Assembly (NCBI GenBank): GCA_021732845.1
Contig: JAKFUF010000004.1
Span: 1 to 64,000 of the forward strand
Direction: 5' to 3'
Origin: Planctomycetaceae bacterium
Lineage (GTDB): Bacteria; Planctomycetota; Planctomycetia; Planctomycetales; Planctomycetaceae
Length of the DNA: 64,000 nt
Shown here: positions 16,498-26,000 of the stretch, piece by piece
Position numbering within the stretch: the first letter of the stretch is position 1
Layout of the letters: every line of letters begins with the position of its first letter
Made by a program: the position numbers and the translations under genes
Notes under the pieces: generated by a model
Databases searched by the model: none
Told to the model about the DNA's origin: nothing
Seen by the model: only the letters and a program-made list of their open reading frames with translations

Positions 16498-18803
16498 CTC
16501 AGGCAATACCTCATCCGCTCCGCGAGAGCATGAGTAAACACAACATCACGCGCGTCGCAGTGGTCGATGACGCATTTGATCCGGTATCGCTTAGCTCTTT
16601 TCAAGAAGGTGAAGACCGGGAGTTCATCGATGCCGTCAACGAAGACGACGGTTTGCTGCGAGAGTTCCACAGTGTCGCCACGGGTGCGGAGAGCAACCGG
16701 GTTCTGAGTGTGGCAGACCTGACTGAAGACATCGCTGCCCGGCTTTGGCAAAATCGCGAGTCATTAGTAGGTCTCAAAGGAATCCTGGGCACCACGTTAT
16801 TCCGTGTCCAGGACCGCAAGGTTGCGCAGGTGACTGCCTTATATAAGTTTCTGAAGGAAGTGCTGGAGATTGCCTCGGTTAAGACATATGGCACCGGATC
16901 GGAAATGCCCGCGGACGAATTCGACCTGGCATTCATCGACTACCGATTCGGCCCGTCCCGCGATGAGCGATCGGTTGAAAGGGCGGTACGGTGGGCAACG
17001 CATCTTTATCACAACGGGCGCACGTTTATCGTTCTCATGTCGGCTGAGTCGGAGGCGAAGGCTCGTCAGGACGTATTTCGCAAGAATTCCAAACTGACAC
17101 GCGGGCTATTTGAGTTCGTTGCAAAGGATGAGATTGAGGATAGCGGCAAGTTCAGCAATCGCCTGAAGAGCTTTTGTGCTGGTTTAAGCACGCGCCATGA
17201 GATTCACCATTTTGCCGTTGCTGCCGAAGCAGCGGCGACCGAATCACTCGATGCTCTGAAGGAGTCCATCCACTCCCTTGGGATTGAGGACTACGCCTAT
17301 CTTGAACAGATCAGCCTTCGCGAAGACGGTCACCCGTTGGGCGACTACATGCTATGGCTGTTCGGCGAATACTTTGCCCACAAACTTTCCGTGAACCAAT
17401 CGCTGCACAAGGCCCGCAGTAGCGTCAATGGGCTAAAGTACGAACGATTCTTACCCCTGCAGCGTCCGCCGTCGGTCATGCTGGCGACCATGTATAGCGC
17501 GGCCATTACTGAGCCGGTATTTGAAGGCTGGGGACCGCATCCCCGCGATCTACCGAAAGACGATAACGCGAGCGCAGCCGCTTCTCATCCGGAGGGTCTT
17601 GTTGCGGAAGGGGCAATTGAAAGCCCGGCTGGCGAGCGCGCTCAGGAACCAGCCCCGGCCACTGCCCCGGCAACGGCCACAGGCCAGACTGACGCTGCGG
17701 GGTCGCAGGTACCCGCTGTGGCCCAGGACGTCATGCCCCTGTACCAACTGGGTGATCTTCTGGTCGCAACCAAGGAAAAGCCTGCCTACCTCGTCATCAA
17801 TGCTGGCTGTGATCTCCAGTTCTCGCCAGGCACAACGCGGGAATGCGATCCTGAGCAGTCAATCCTGCTCATACCCGGACGATTTGAGTTGCTTCACGAG
17901 CGGGGTGAGGAGACCAACGCAAAGCGGACCGAGCTTTACGAACTCCAGGGAGAGCGATTTCGTGTCATCTGGCAACATACCCGCGCTACTGCTGTTCCAC
18001 ACAAGTCCGTCCGGCAGCAGTTTGAGGCGAAAGGATACCACCGAAAAACGCGACTGAAGCTCGCCTACGCTCTGGAAGTTCAGCAACATTTTGCGGCTCA
18101 GTTGACTCGGGTGGGAGTACCGACTCCGACTCCCGTCTTCCGCGAACATCCTGTCGAAGTCTATGGCAAAGGTGCAGATAACAACTTTCTGAAAATTGGT
18201 TCCGTCGCCAACGGCGTGGTCGTCTTCCATCACAAGGACAGCGATCAGTTTGTCCTGACGGTTGACTGTATCAACGAAGTACTGCAACTGATCGACCGGT
18301 ATGCCGCACAGGTAGAAGGTGAGATAAGCAGAGACGCGACCGTTGCCGCTGGCAGTGCTGTTCCAGTCCCGCAACAGAGAGCAACAGAGCCTGTTGCCCC
18401 CAGCCCTGAATCCAGGAAGGGCGCAGGAGGTGTTGAAAGGGATGCCGGTCAGGAGGCAGCCACCAGGGCAAAGCGCCGGAGAAAATACCTGGAAGAGTTG
18501 CGTACGTCACGCGAGGCACTTGCATTGAGCTGCTGCTTTCAGGAATCGCTTAGCGACATTCCCGTCGCGGGAGAAGCGAATCAACATATTGACGTCATTT
18601 CTCCGACGGATAAGCGAACTCGCCTTGAAATACGTCACGCTCCATCACTGAACGGGAAGTTTCTTGGAAATGCGCCCCTTGTATTGGCGTTCGCCATGCC
18701 AAAAGCGAGTGCGCCAGAGCAACCGGAGGTTGATCAGGCCTCGATGGCTGGGGTCATTCAACAACAGGCAGACATTGCGGAAGGAGTGCGCGCAACCACA
18801 TGA
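16494..18803 (+). CDS. Receiver-domain protein partnered with the GHKL kinase
   Basis: The first ~220 residues form a divergent response-regulator receiver. It has the acidic pair VAVVDDAFDP (Asp25-Asp26), a candidate phosphoacceptor Asp149 in AFIDYRF, a hydroxyl residue in LMSAES near 183, and a Lys in VAKDE near 212. The domain is longer than a normal receiver, with an insertion before the phosphoacceptor. An Ala/Pro-rich linker (about residues 355-410) leads to a C-terminal region of unknown fold; no DNA-binding domain is recognised, so it may act by protein contact. Start and stop each overlap the neighbours by ATGA, placing it between the GHKL kinase and sspD. Confidence 0.72.
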   Translation: MTQAIPHPLRESMSKHNITRVAVVDDAFDPVSLSSFQEGEDREFIDAVNEDDGLLREFHSVATGAESNRVLSVADLTEDIAARLWQNRESLVGLKGILGTTLFRVQDRKVAQVTALYKFLKEVLEIASVKTYGTGSEMPADEFDLAFIDYRFGPSRDERSVERAVRWATHLYHNGRTFIVLMSAESEAKARQDVFRKNSKLTRGLFEFVAKDEIEDSGKFSNRLKSFCAGLSTRHEIHHFAVAAEAAATESLDALKESIHSLGIEDYAYLEQISLREDGHPLGDYMLWLFGEYFAHKLSVNQSLHKARSSVNGLKYERFLPLQRPPSVMLATMYSAAITEPVFEGWGPHPRDLPKDDNASAAASHPEGLVAEGAIESPAGERAQEPAPATAPATATGQTDAAGSQVPAVAQDVMPLYQLGDLLVATKEKPAYLVINAGCDLQFSPGTTRECDPEQSILLIPGRFELLHERGEETNAKRTELYELQGERFRVIWQHTRATAVPHKSVRQQFEAKGYHRKTRLKLAYALEVQQHFAAQLTRVGVPTPTPVFREHPVEVYGKGADNNFLKIGSVANGVVVFHHKDSDQFVLTVDCINEVLQLIDRYAAQVEGEISRDATVAAGSAVPVPQQRATEPVAPSPESRKGAGGVERDAGQEAATRAKRRRKYLEELRTSREALALSCCFQESLSDIPVAGEANQHIDVISPTDKRTRLEIRHAPSLNGKFLGNAPLVLAFAMPKASAPEQPEVDQASMAGVIQQQADIAEGVRATT

Positions 18804-19612
18804 CCACCCCAGTACGACACATTTTGAGCCTTTCAGGCGGCAAGGACAGCGCCGCCCTGGCAATCTACATGCGCGACCGCATACCCGATATGGAGTACAT
18901 CTTTCACGACACGGATAAGGAACTGCCGGAGACCTACGATTACCTGCATCGCCTAGAGGCCATCCTGGGTCAACGCATCACCAAGACGACGGCTGAGCAT
19001 AACTTCGATCATTGGCTCACGGTATTCGGCGGCATGATCCCTTCGAACCACCGAAGATGGTGCACGAAGCTGCTCAAACTCAAGCCGTTCGAGAAGTATG
19101 TGGGGGATTCGCCCGTCATCAACTATGTGGCGATCCGCGCAGATGAAAAGCGCGAAGGGTATATCAGCCACAAACCGAACATCACGACCGTGTATCCGTT
19201 CAAGGATGACGGCCTGGTGAAAGCAGACGTGCTTCGCATCCTGGAGGAAAGCGGACTCGGACTTCCCCGTTACACCGAGTGGGGACGGACCCGATCCGGG
19301 TGCTTCTTCTGCTTTTACCAGCAGAAGATCGAGTGGGTTCGCCTCAAGGAAACCTACCCCGACAAGTTTGAAGAGGCTAAAGCCTACGAATACGTTGCGA
19401 ACAAGGGTGAGGGCGATCCGTTTTACTGGTGCGGCGATGAGCCGCTGGTGCAACTGGAGCGGCCTGAGCGAATGGAGGAGATCAAACGCAGGTGGGCTGA
19501 ACGGGAGGAGAAGCTGAAGAAGAACGGCAAAAAGAAGAAGCTCATTAACATCCTTGGCGATGGGAATGAGGACGAAGGAGATACCAACGGCTGCCTAATC
19601 TGCCAGCTTTGA
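18800..19612 (+). CDS. sspD: SspD/DndC-like ATP pyrophosphatase (PAPS reductase fold)
   Basis: The 270-residue enzyme has the PP-loop SGGKDS at residues 12-17, which binds ATP and activates the DNA backbone or substrate by adenylation. Conserved cysteines follow: WCTK near residue 88, GCFFC near 167, and CLICQL at the C-terminus. These could bind an iron-sulfur cluster or carry sulfur, as in DndC and SspD. In phosphorothioation the cysteine desulfurase supplies sulfur to this protein. The ATG at 18800 overlaps the receiver gene stop (ATGA). The cysteine-rich tail and position before sspF-G-H fit SspD best; DndC is the close alternative, but no dndD or dndE gene is present. Confidence 0.82.
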   Translation: MTTPVRHILSLSGGKDSAALAIYMRDRIPDMEYIFHDTDKELPETYDYLHRLEAILGQRITKTTAEHNFDHWLTVFGGMIPSNHRRWCTKLLKLKPFEKYVGDSPVINYVAIRADEKREGYISHKPNITTVYPFKDDGLVKADVLRILEESGLGLPRYTEWGRTRSGCFFCFYQQKIEWVRLKETYPDKFEEAKAYEYVANKGEGDPFYWCGDEPLVQLERPERMEEIKRRWAEREEKLKKNGKKKKLINILGDGNEDEGDTNGCLICQL

Positions 19613-19629
19613 CGCTGAACGAGAGACGC

Positions 19630-21489
19630 ATGATTTCACAACCGGCAACGCGATGGATCAGGTTCATACGGCAGTACGGGCCGATCCCTCGCAACGACAA
19701 CATGTACGACGAGCATATCCGGAAATCGGCCAAGCGGGCCGGCATCCGGCCGCTCGCGTTCATCCATCCTGTTGAGCAGGATGTGCTCGCACAGTTTAAC
19801 CTGGCGCGAAAAGAACGCCGGTCAGTCATCCTCACCGGAACTGCCGGTGACGGAAAAAGTCACCTGTGCGGGAAAATCTGGGCACTCATGGGGGGTAGCG
19901 AGGAGCAATGGAATTCCGATGACGTTTACCACACGTTGGACATAGCCAGTGGAGATGAATCACTGAAGGTTCACGTCATTCGCGATCTTACCGCGCTTCC
20001 GCCGCACGATACGAAAGGCCGATACGCCGATAAGGCCGAGCTGCTGACACGATTCTGCGATTCACTGTGCGAACCGGACGCAAAGGTGCAATTCTTGATC
20101 GCGGCCAACGACGGCCAGCTTGTCGAAACCCTCCATCGCTTGCCCACCACGGATAACGTCGCCCGCGTCCGTACCATCGTGGAATCACTCCTGGTGGATG
20201 GACGTCGGGAATCCCCGGAAGCCAAGTTGACGCTTTTCAACCTAAGCCGCGTTCCATGCGTCGCGCTGTTCGACCTGGCACTGGACGCCTTTCTGGATCA
20301 CGAAGGCTGGAAAGAGTGTTACGCAAGCAGCGTTGCTGATGGTTTCTTCGGAGATCGCTGCCCGATTCGGCACAACCACGAGCTACTGAAGTCGCCACTG
20401 GTGCGTGGCCGATTGCGATCCCTCTTTGAACTGTGCGATTGCAACGAATTGCATGTGCCGATTCGCCGAATCCTGTTGCTTTTCGCCAACGCGATACTGG
20501 GGCATCCTGAAGCGAAGGACCGGCTGATGCAGGCCGCCGATGTATCGACGTTCTTGCAGAAGAAAACGACAGCCAGAGCAAGCCTTTTCAACAACCTGTT
20601 TGGTGGCAATCTGTCGGAAGTGCGCCGTGATTCCCTGGAGGTGTTTGATTACCTGAACCGGTTCCGCGTCGGTCATGAAACGTCAAACCGCGTTGACAAC
20701 ATCCTGATTTTCGGCGAGGCGGATGAGAACCTGAAACCGTACTTCGACAAGCTACTGCGGGCCGACACCATGTATGGGGCTGACGACAGCTACTATGCTG
20801 CACAGCGGTCGTATGTCGAAGGTGACGACACCGATCCTGCTAACGACCATTTCCTAAAGCTGTTGGTGAGCCAGCGGCGCGGCTTGTTCTTCAAGATTCC
20901 ACCTGACTGGGAACAGGAGTTGGCGCTCTGGGAACTGACCGTATTTAAGTATGCCGGGGAGTATCTGGACAAGGTGCTGAAACCGCTCCGGCAAGGTGGT
21001 CGCGTGGAACGCCCGTTCCTCGCACGGCTGGTGAAGGGACTGAACCGCATTTTCGTCGGCATGCTGGTAAGTTCAGACCGCGATCTACTCCTGGCCACCA
21101 GCATCTCGTTTTCAAGCTCGAAAGTCAGCCAGATTCTGGAGGACCGGATTCCGGTGACGCCCAGGCTGAACGAGCGCGTGGAACTGGTACTGAAAAACGA
21201 CAAGCCGACGCTGCATGTGCAGTTTTCACCGACGATTTCTACGTCGCTGCCACTGAATCTGACGCGGTACGAATTCTTAAGCCGGGTGGCGGAGGGAGCA
21301 TTGCCGGGGAGCTTTTCGCGGGAATGCTACGAAGACATGCTGGCGTTTAAGTCCCGCCTGCTGTCCTGCCTGAACGAACGTCGGCGCAGTGAAGGGGTCA
21401 CTGACTCCAACACGGTGGCCTTCCACCTGCTCACGCTCGATCCCGCCGGCAATCCACTTGATGACGTTGTGGAGGTGACGCATGGCTAG
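19630..21489 (+). CDS. sspF: SspF/DptF-like restriction ATPase
   Basis: A soluble ATPase of about 619 residues with Walker A in ILTGTAGDGKSHLCGKI (about residues 71-80 from this start). The GTAGDGKSH loop is characteristic of DptF/DndF, one of three subunits of phosphorothioation-dependent restriction complexes that attack unmodified DNA. A TTG at 19609 overlapping the sspD stop would add 7 residues; the ATG at 19630 is chosen as the more usual codon, though neither has a strong ribosome site. It overlaps sspG by 8 bases. The order F-G-H is as in known systems. Confidence 0.82.
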   Translation: MISQPATRWIRFIRQYGPIPRNDNMYDEHIRKSAKRAGIRPLAFIHPVEQDVLAQFNLARKERRSVILTGTAGDGKSHLCGKIWALMGGSEEQWNSDDVYHTLDIASGDESLKVHVIRDLTALPPHDTKGRYADKAELLTRFCDSLCEPDAKVQFLIAANDGQLVETLHRLPTTDNVARVRTIVESLLVDGRRESPEAKLTLFNLSRVPCVALFDLALDAFLDHEGWKECYASSVADGFFGDRCPIRHNHELLKSPLVRGRLRSLFELCDCNELHVPIRRILLLFANAILGHPEAKDRLMQAADVSTFLQKKTTARASLFNNLFGGNLSEVRRDSLEVFDYLNRFRVGHETSNRVDNILIFGEADENLKPYFDKLLRADTMYGADDSYYAAQRSYVEGDDTDPANDHFLKLLVSQRRGLFFKIPPDWEQELALWELTVFKYAGEYLDKVLKPLRQGGRVERPFLARLVKGLNRIFVGMLVSSDRDLLLATSISFSSSKVSQILEDRIPVTPRLNERVELVLKNDKPTLHVQFSPTISTSLPLNLTRYEFLSRVAEGALPGSFSRECYEDMLAFKSRLLSCLNERRRSEGVTDSNTVAFHLLTLDPAGNPLDDVVEVTHG

Positions 21490-23026
21490 TCCGGAAACCA
21501 TGTTGCCACTGCCTCCTCGCGAGGACTACCGCGACAACAGTATGTGGGTCGATGAGCAGCTTTGGGGACACCGCCTGTGGGACTCGGAAAGCCCCTGGCT
21601 GCTGTTCCTAGAGTTCCTGAACGTCGCCGAAGCGAGTAAGCGAAACGGGCAGCTATTCGCAAACGGCGGACACCCGCTGCTGTTCAAGCCATACAAACGG
21701 TTGCACCTTCGCAACATTCTGTTCAACAACGAAGTGCTGACGCGGATAAGTGAGCGCTACCCGGAGAACGGGTCGGCATGGAATGCCTGGCTGGAATGGA
21801 TGAGTGTGAACGCCAAAGGCGTCATTCCCCGCGATTTCACTTACCTCAAAGGGCGGTTTCATTCGTTTCAGCAATTTGTTTCCCTCGTAGGAATCCTGCG
21901 CGGCTCAGCGGTGGAAAGCGAAACGAACAAGCGATGGAGTTCCCGCTTTGTCTTTCCCTTCGGTCCCAATGCGCTTTACGAAGACCTGAATATCTCTGCG
22001 GCGGGCAAGGTCAGCCGCGAATACATCTATTTCGGCCGCACCGGGGAGTTGCTGTACCTGATGCTCTGCCGGTCGAAGAAGAAGAAGGACGAATTGGCGT
22101 CGCGATTTGCTGCGATGCTATCGGGGAATAACCAGTGGAACAAGCTCCTGGCATTGTTTCAGCCGGATGGAACGGAAGACGTAGAGACGCGGGCGAACAG
22201 TTTTCTGCCTTACACCGGACATCCGGTGTTCGATCTGCTGACTGAAGACTGGCTGCATGTGCTGTCCCTGGAACTTCCGGGATTCGATGCCATGCCGCAT
22301 CTCGTCACGCTCGGCGCGTTCCATGTGATGCTGTACCAGTTGCGAGTCAGCAGTGAATTACTGTCGAAACCCTTGCATTTCGTCTGCGAAGTCGTTGCGC
22401 CGAAGAAGACGCTGGTGCGAGAGCTTTCCGCATTTAATTATCAGGAGAACAGTCTTCTCTCGCAGAAAGCCGTTGAGGCATATCTGGCCGGGATCATCTC
22501 ATCAGAGCGATGGCAGCTTGCCCGGTCACAGGCAAGTGCCTTCGCTGCGTGCAAAGCCATACTTGAAGAACAGGTCCGCTGGCCCAATGATCCTGAGGAC
22601 TACGAAGGATGCTCGGAGCCGGACGCTCTTGCCGCCGAATTAAGGCGCGCTGCCATTTCTCGCCATAAGCAGCACGTTGCAAGCGTTCATCGCCAGTACG
22701 GCCGCGATGTCGGGCTGGTGTCGAAACGGGGAACCAACCGTCTTCGCTACGCTCCGACCGATGCCCTGCTCAAGACGCTGGTTCTGGCCAACGTGTCGCG
22801 CCGGATGGAATACAAGGAGTTTCTGGATTTACTCTTCACCCGTTACGGGCTGGTGTTCGGCGAGCGAGAAGCCGAACAGGTGCTGCTCCACGAGGACTTT
22901 GAGAAGAAAGCGTTCCAGACGAACTCGCATCGGCTGGAGCAGCGGCTTTCGAGTCTGGGTATGCTTCGGAGGCTCTCGGATGCATGCGCCTACGTCCAGA
23001 ATCCGCTTGCACGGGGGCAGTCATGA
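21482..23026 (+). CDS. sspG: SspG/DptG-like restriction subunit
   Basis: The 514-residue product lacks obvious catalytic motifs. It is assigned to the DptG/SspG role mainly because it sits between an SspF-like ATPase and an SspH-like translocase with overlapping frames at both ends. Sequence is largely helical, with Trp-rich blocks (WLLFLEFLNVAEASKR) near the N-terminus. GGAGG stands 6 bases before the ATG at 21482. In known FGH complexes the G subunit bridges the other two; that is family knowledge. Confidence 0.72.
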   Translation: MASPETMLPLPPREDYRDNSMWVDEQLWGHRLWDSESPWLLFLEFLNVAEASKRNGQLFANGGHPLLFKPYKRLHLRNILFNNEVLTRISERYPENGSAWNAWLEWMSVNAKGVIPRDFTYLKGRFHSFQQFVSLVGILRGSAVESETNKRWSSRFVFPFGPNALYEDLNISAAGKVSREYIYFGRTGELLYLMLCRSKKKKDELASRFAAMLSGNNQWNKLLALFQPDGTEDVETRANSFLPYTGHPVFDLLTEDWLHVLSLELPGFDAMPHLVTLGAFHVMLYQLRVSSELLSKPLHFVCEVVAPKKTLVRELSAFNYQENSLLSQKAVEAYLAGIISSERWQLARSQASAFAACKAILEEQVRWPNDPEDYEGCSEPDALAAELRRAAISRHKQHVASVHRQYGRDVGLVSKRGTNRLRYAPTDALLKTLVLANVSRRMEYKEFLDLLFTRYGLVFGEREAEQVLLHEDFEKKAFQTNSHRLEQRLSSLGMLRRLSDACAYVQNPLARGQS

Positions 23027-26000
23027 ACATTTCGGAACTGATCGGCAAGATTGTCACCCTGTTGCTCAAGGAAGAGTTGTCCGGGGAGCGCGGAACGCAG
23101 ACAGAAGGAACCGCCCGCTTTACCATCGACTGCCTGAGTGCCGAACACACGGCGGCAGTCGCAAGGCAGATTCTTGCCGAACCATCACTGGCTGCGCAGA
23201 TCGACCTTAAACTTCCGCAGACTTTTCTGTCGGAACAGCAACTTCCGGAAGCGGTGCTGACCACGCTTCCGGCCACCTACTATCGCAACGCTACGACAGA
23301 AAAACCGGTGTTGCTGATTGCCAACACCGGTGACGATGAAGAACAGTCGCTCAAGGAGTTCATCCGCATCGGCGGGCCGGAGTTGCAGGAACACCCCGAG
23401 CTTTGGATCAAGGTCGCATGTGACGGGCTATCGCTTTCCGATCAACATGCGAAGTGGTGGGAAAAGGCACTTACGGGATTGCAGGATCTGCGTGTCGCTC
23501 CGCTTGACCGGATCGCCGCTTACGTCTTGCAGACACGCTCTTCGATTCAGAATGAAGGGCTACCTATCCTTACGGCGTTGGGTGCCGCCCTTCCGGCGTT
23601 GCGATTGCCGAAGGATTCTGTGTTCTCCAGCCGCATCAAGGAAGGGGCACGGGGCCACCTTTCAGCGTGGAAAAAAGAGTTTGGTGCAGCATGTCGCAGC
23701 CGTGGCTGCTATCTGCTCAAGCAGACACCATCGCAGATTCTCCTCAGTGAAGAGGAACTGGAAAACGCCTTTGCGAAGGTGAGTGACGCCATTCCGGTCG
23801 GTCTTCATCCGGTCATCGAAGCGTTTATTCATGCCCCCAGCGGCTGGAATGCTGACTCCGGACGTCTTGCCGAATGCGAATGGGAACAGATCAGACCGCT
23901 ATTCGACGGCGTGAAACGCGAGAAGTTCAATCTCGCTCGCGAAACCATCCATTTCTTTGATGAGCGTGAACCGGAACTTTTGTCCGATGAGGAGCGGCAG
24001 TACCTTCAGAGCCTGGTGACCCGCTCCGGAAACGAGCCAACCGAAGATGACACGGAATTCTATGAATCGCACCGCAATGAACTGAAAGAAGACAGGAAGC
24101 TCAAATCCGCCTGGGATCGGTTTGTCTTCGGCAAGGCACGGGAAACTGATGATTTCCTGCTGGGGATTGCCTTGTGCATGGAATCGCTGTTCAGCCAGGG
24201 CGAGGCGGGAGCCAAACGCAAACTCAAGATCAGGTGCGACCGAGCAACAAAGAAGGAACTGAAAGACCTGAATGTCGATGCGGGCCTGTACTTCGCTCGC
24301 CGCTATGCCGGTGTCAAAGCCCTTTTTGGCGATCGCGTTACATGGAATGCCGGTCAGTTATTCGACTTCCCGAAACTGGTCGCCGAGTGGGTGCGCCAGA
24401 GTAAGGGACCACTGAACCGTTCAGCGGCAAAGGCTGCGATCCAGCTCAAGTTCGTCCTGGAGCTTGAGGTGGATGTCTCGACCGGGGGGACGCAATCGTA
24501 CTCCACGCAATTGCTCTGGAAGTACAACCCTAACGCCGTGTCATCGCAATTCGTAGATGACTGGTCACGGCTGGCCGAGCATCCGCTGGTGCATTGTCGC
24601 GCTCACCAGGAGCCAGTAAGCTCGAAGGGCACGCTGCAAACCGTTGACCTGTCCAACGTCAGGACTTTCGTGCCCGCATACGACCGGGATCGCGGGTCCT
24701 TCGTGAGCGTCTACAAGAAACAGAATGACATTGCCCTTCAGTTCCGTGCAAATCTGCGGGAGGCAGTCAGCCAGCGCTTAGTTCCGGACGAAGTGGGAAC
24801 CCTGATCGAGCAGCGTTTTGGCGAGTTCGAGGCGCAGTATTCGAAGGCGATGGAAGACTTGTCGGAGTCCGGGCTGCATAGCCAGTCGCTTCGCACACAG
24901 GTCGCAACGTACACTGCGCTTCTGGATGCCATCGTCCACCATGCCAAAGGTGATCGTAACCGGGAGCTGCTTTTGCGTCCGTTGCTGTCGATTGGTGCGG
25001 CCCAGATCGAAGGTGGGACGGCGGCGACGGTAGTCACTCCCTGGCATCCGCTCCGGCTTGCGGCCATGCAGGTGAAGGCCGCGATGATTGCCGGACTGGT
25101 GCGGCACCTGCTGACGGCGCCGGAAGTGTTTTTTGGTGACACACGGCTGTATTTCAAGGACCTGGCTCAGGAACTGACGCATCCATTTTACCCGGAGATC
25201 GTACTGGGTTGGCGGGGTAACAAGCCCGAACTAATGGTGATGACCGATACGGTGCAGGACTACACCCTTCATGAGTCGCCCGTCATCAATGACAAGGAGC
25301 CAGATGACACCAACGAGAATCCGACGACCGGAAGCAACTGCGTCCTGGAACTGGTTCAGCGTTATCTGACACTGCACCCGCACGAACACGCCAACATGTC
25401 GGTGGTGCTGTACAACTGCGATTCCGCGCGTCTGCCTCAGGCGGTGGTGGATCGCATCGGGCAGCTTTACGAGGATGAAGATGACGTTCGCTGCCAGGTG
25501 CTGCTTCGTCACGGCGATTCCGGCCGCCTGCGTGATCTGTACCGGGCCATTGTCAGCCAGGGAGATGCGGACGTTGACTCGTTCAACGCGAGCGAAGCCA
25601 CACAGGATTTCATGGCACGCTTACGCATCTGCATCATTGCCGATCAGGCTCCGCCGCCCGATCCGAAGGACGGATGCCCTTATGACATCGTGTTTTCGCA
25701 GGATGTGATTGCGCGCCACTCACAGGTGGAATGGTACCCTGAGACTGCCAAACCTGTTCCGATAGACACGCTGGTTCCGGCGAGGTGGTCAAGACGCCGC
25801 GCTGCTGCCATCGACGACATGAAATCCGTTGTCTATCTGTGCTGCCCGGTCCAGAGCGCCGAGGGGTGGAGTTTCCTGACGGCACTCACGACCTTCCTCA
25901 AAGGAGACTGGGACGAAATCGAAGACCGCAGACTCCTTCCGGCCCGGCAACTGGACTTCCGCGACCAACGCACGGCCAGGATTTTTGAGGAGACGCACAA

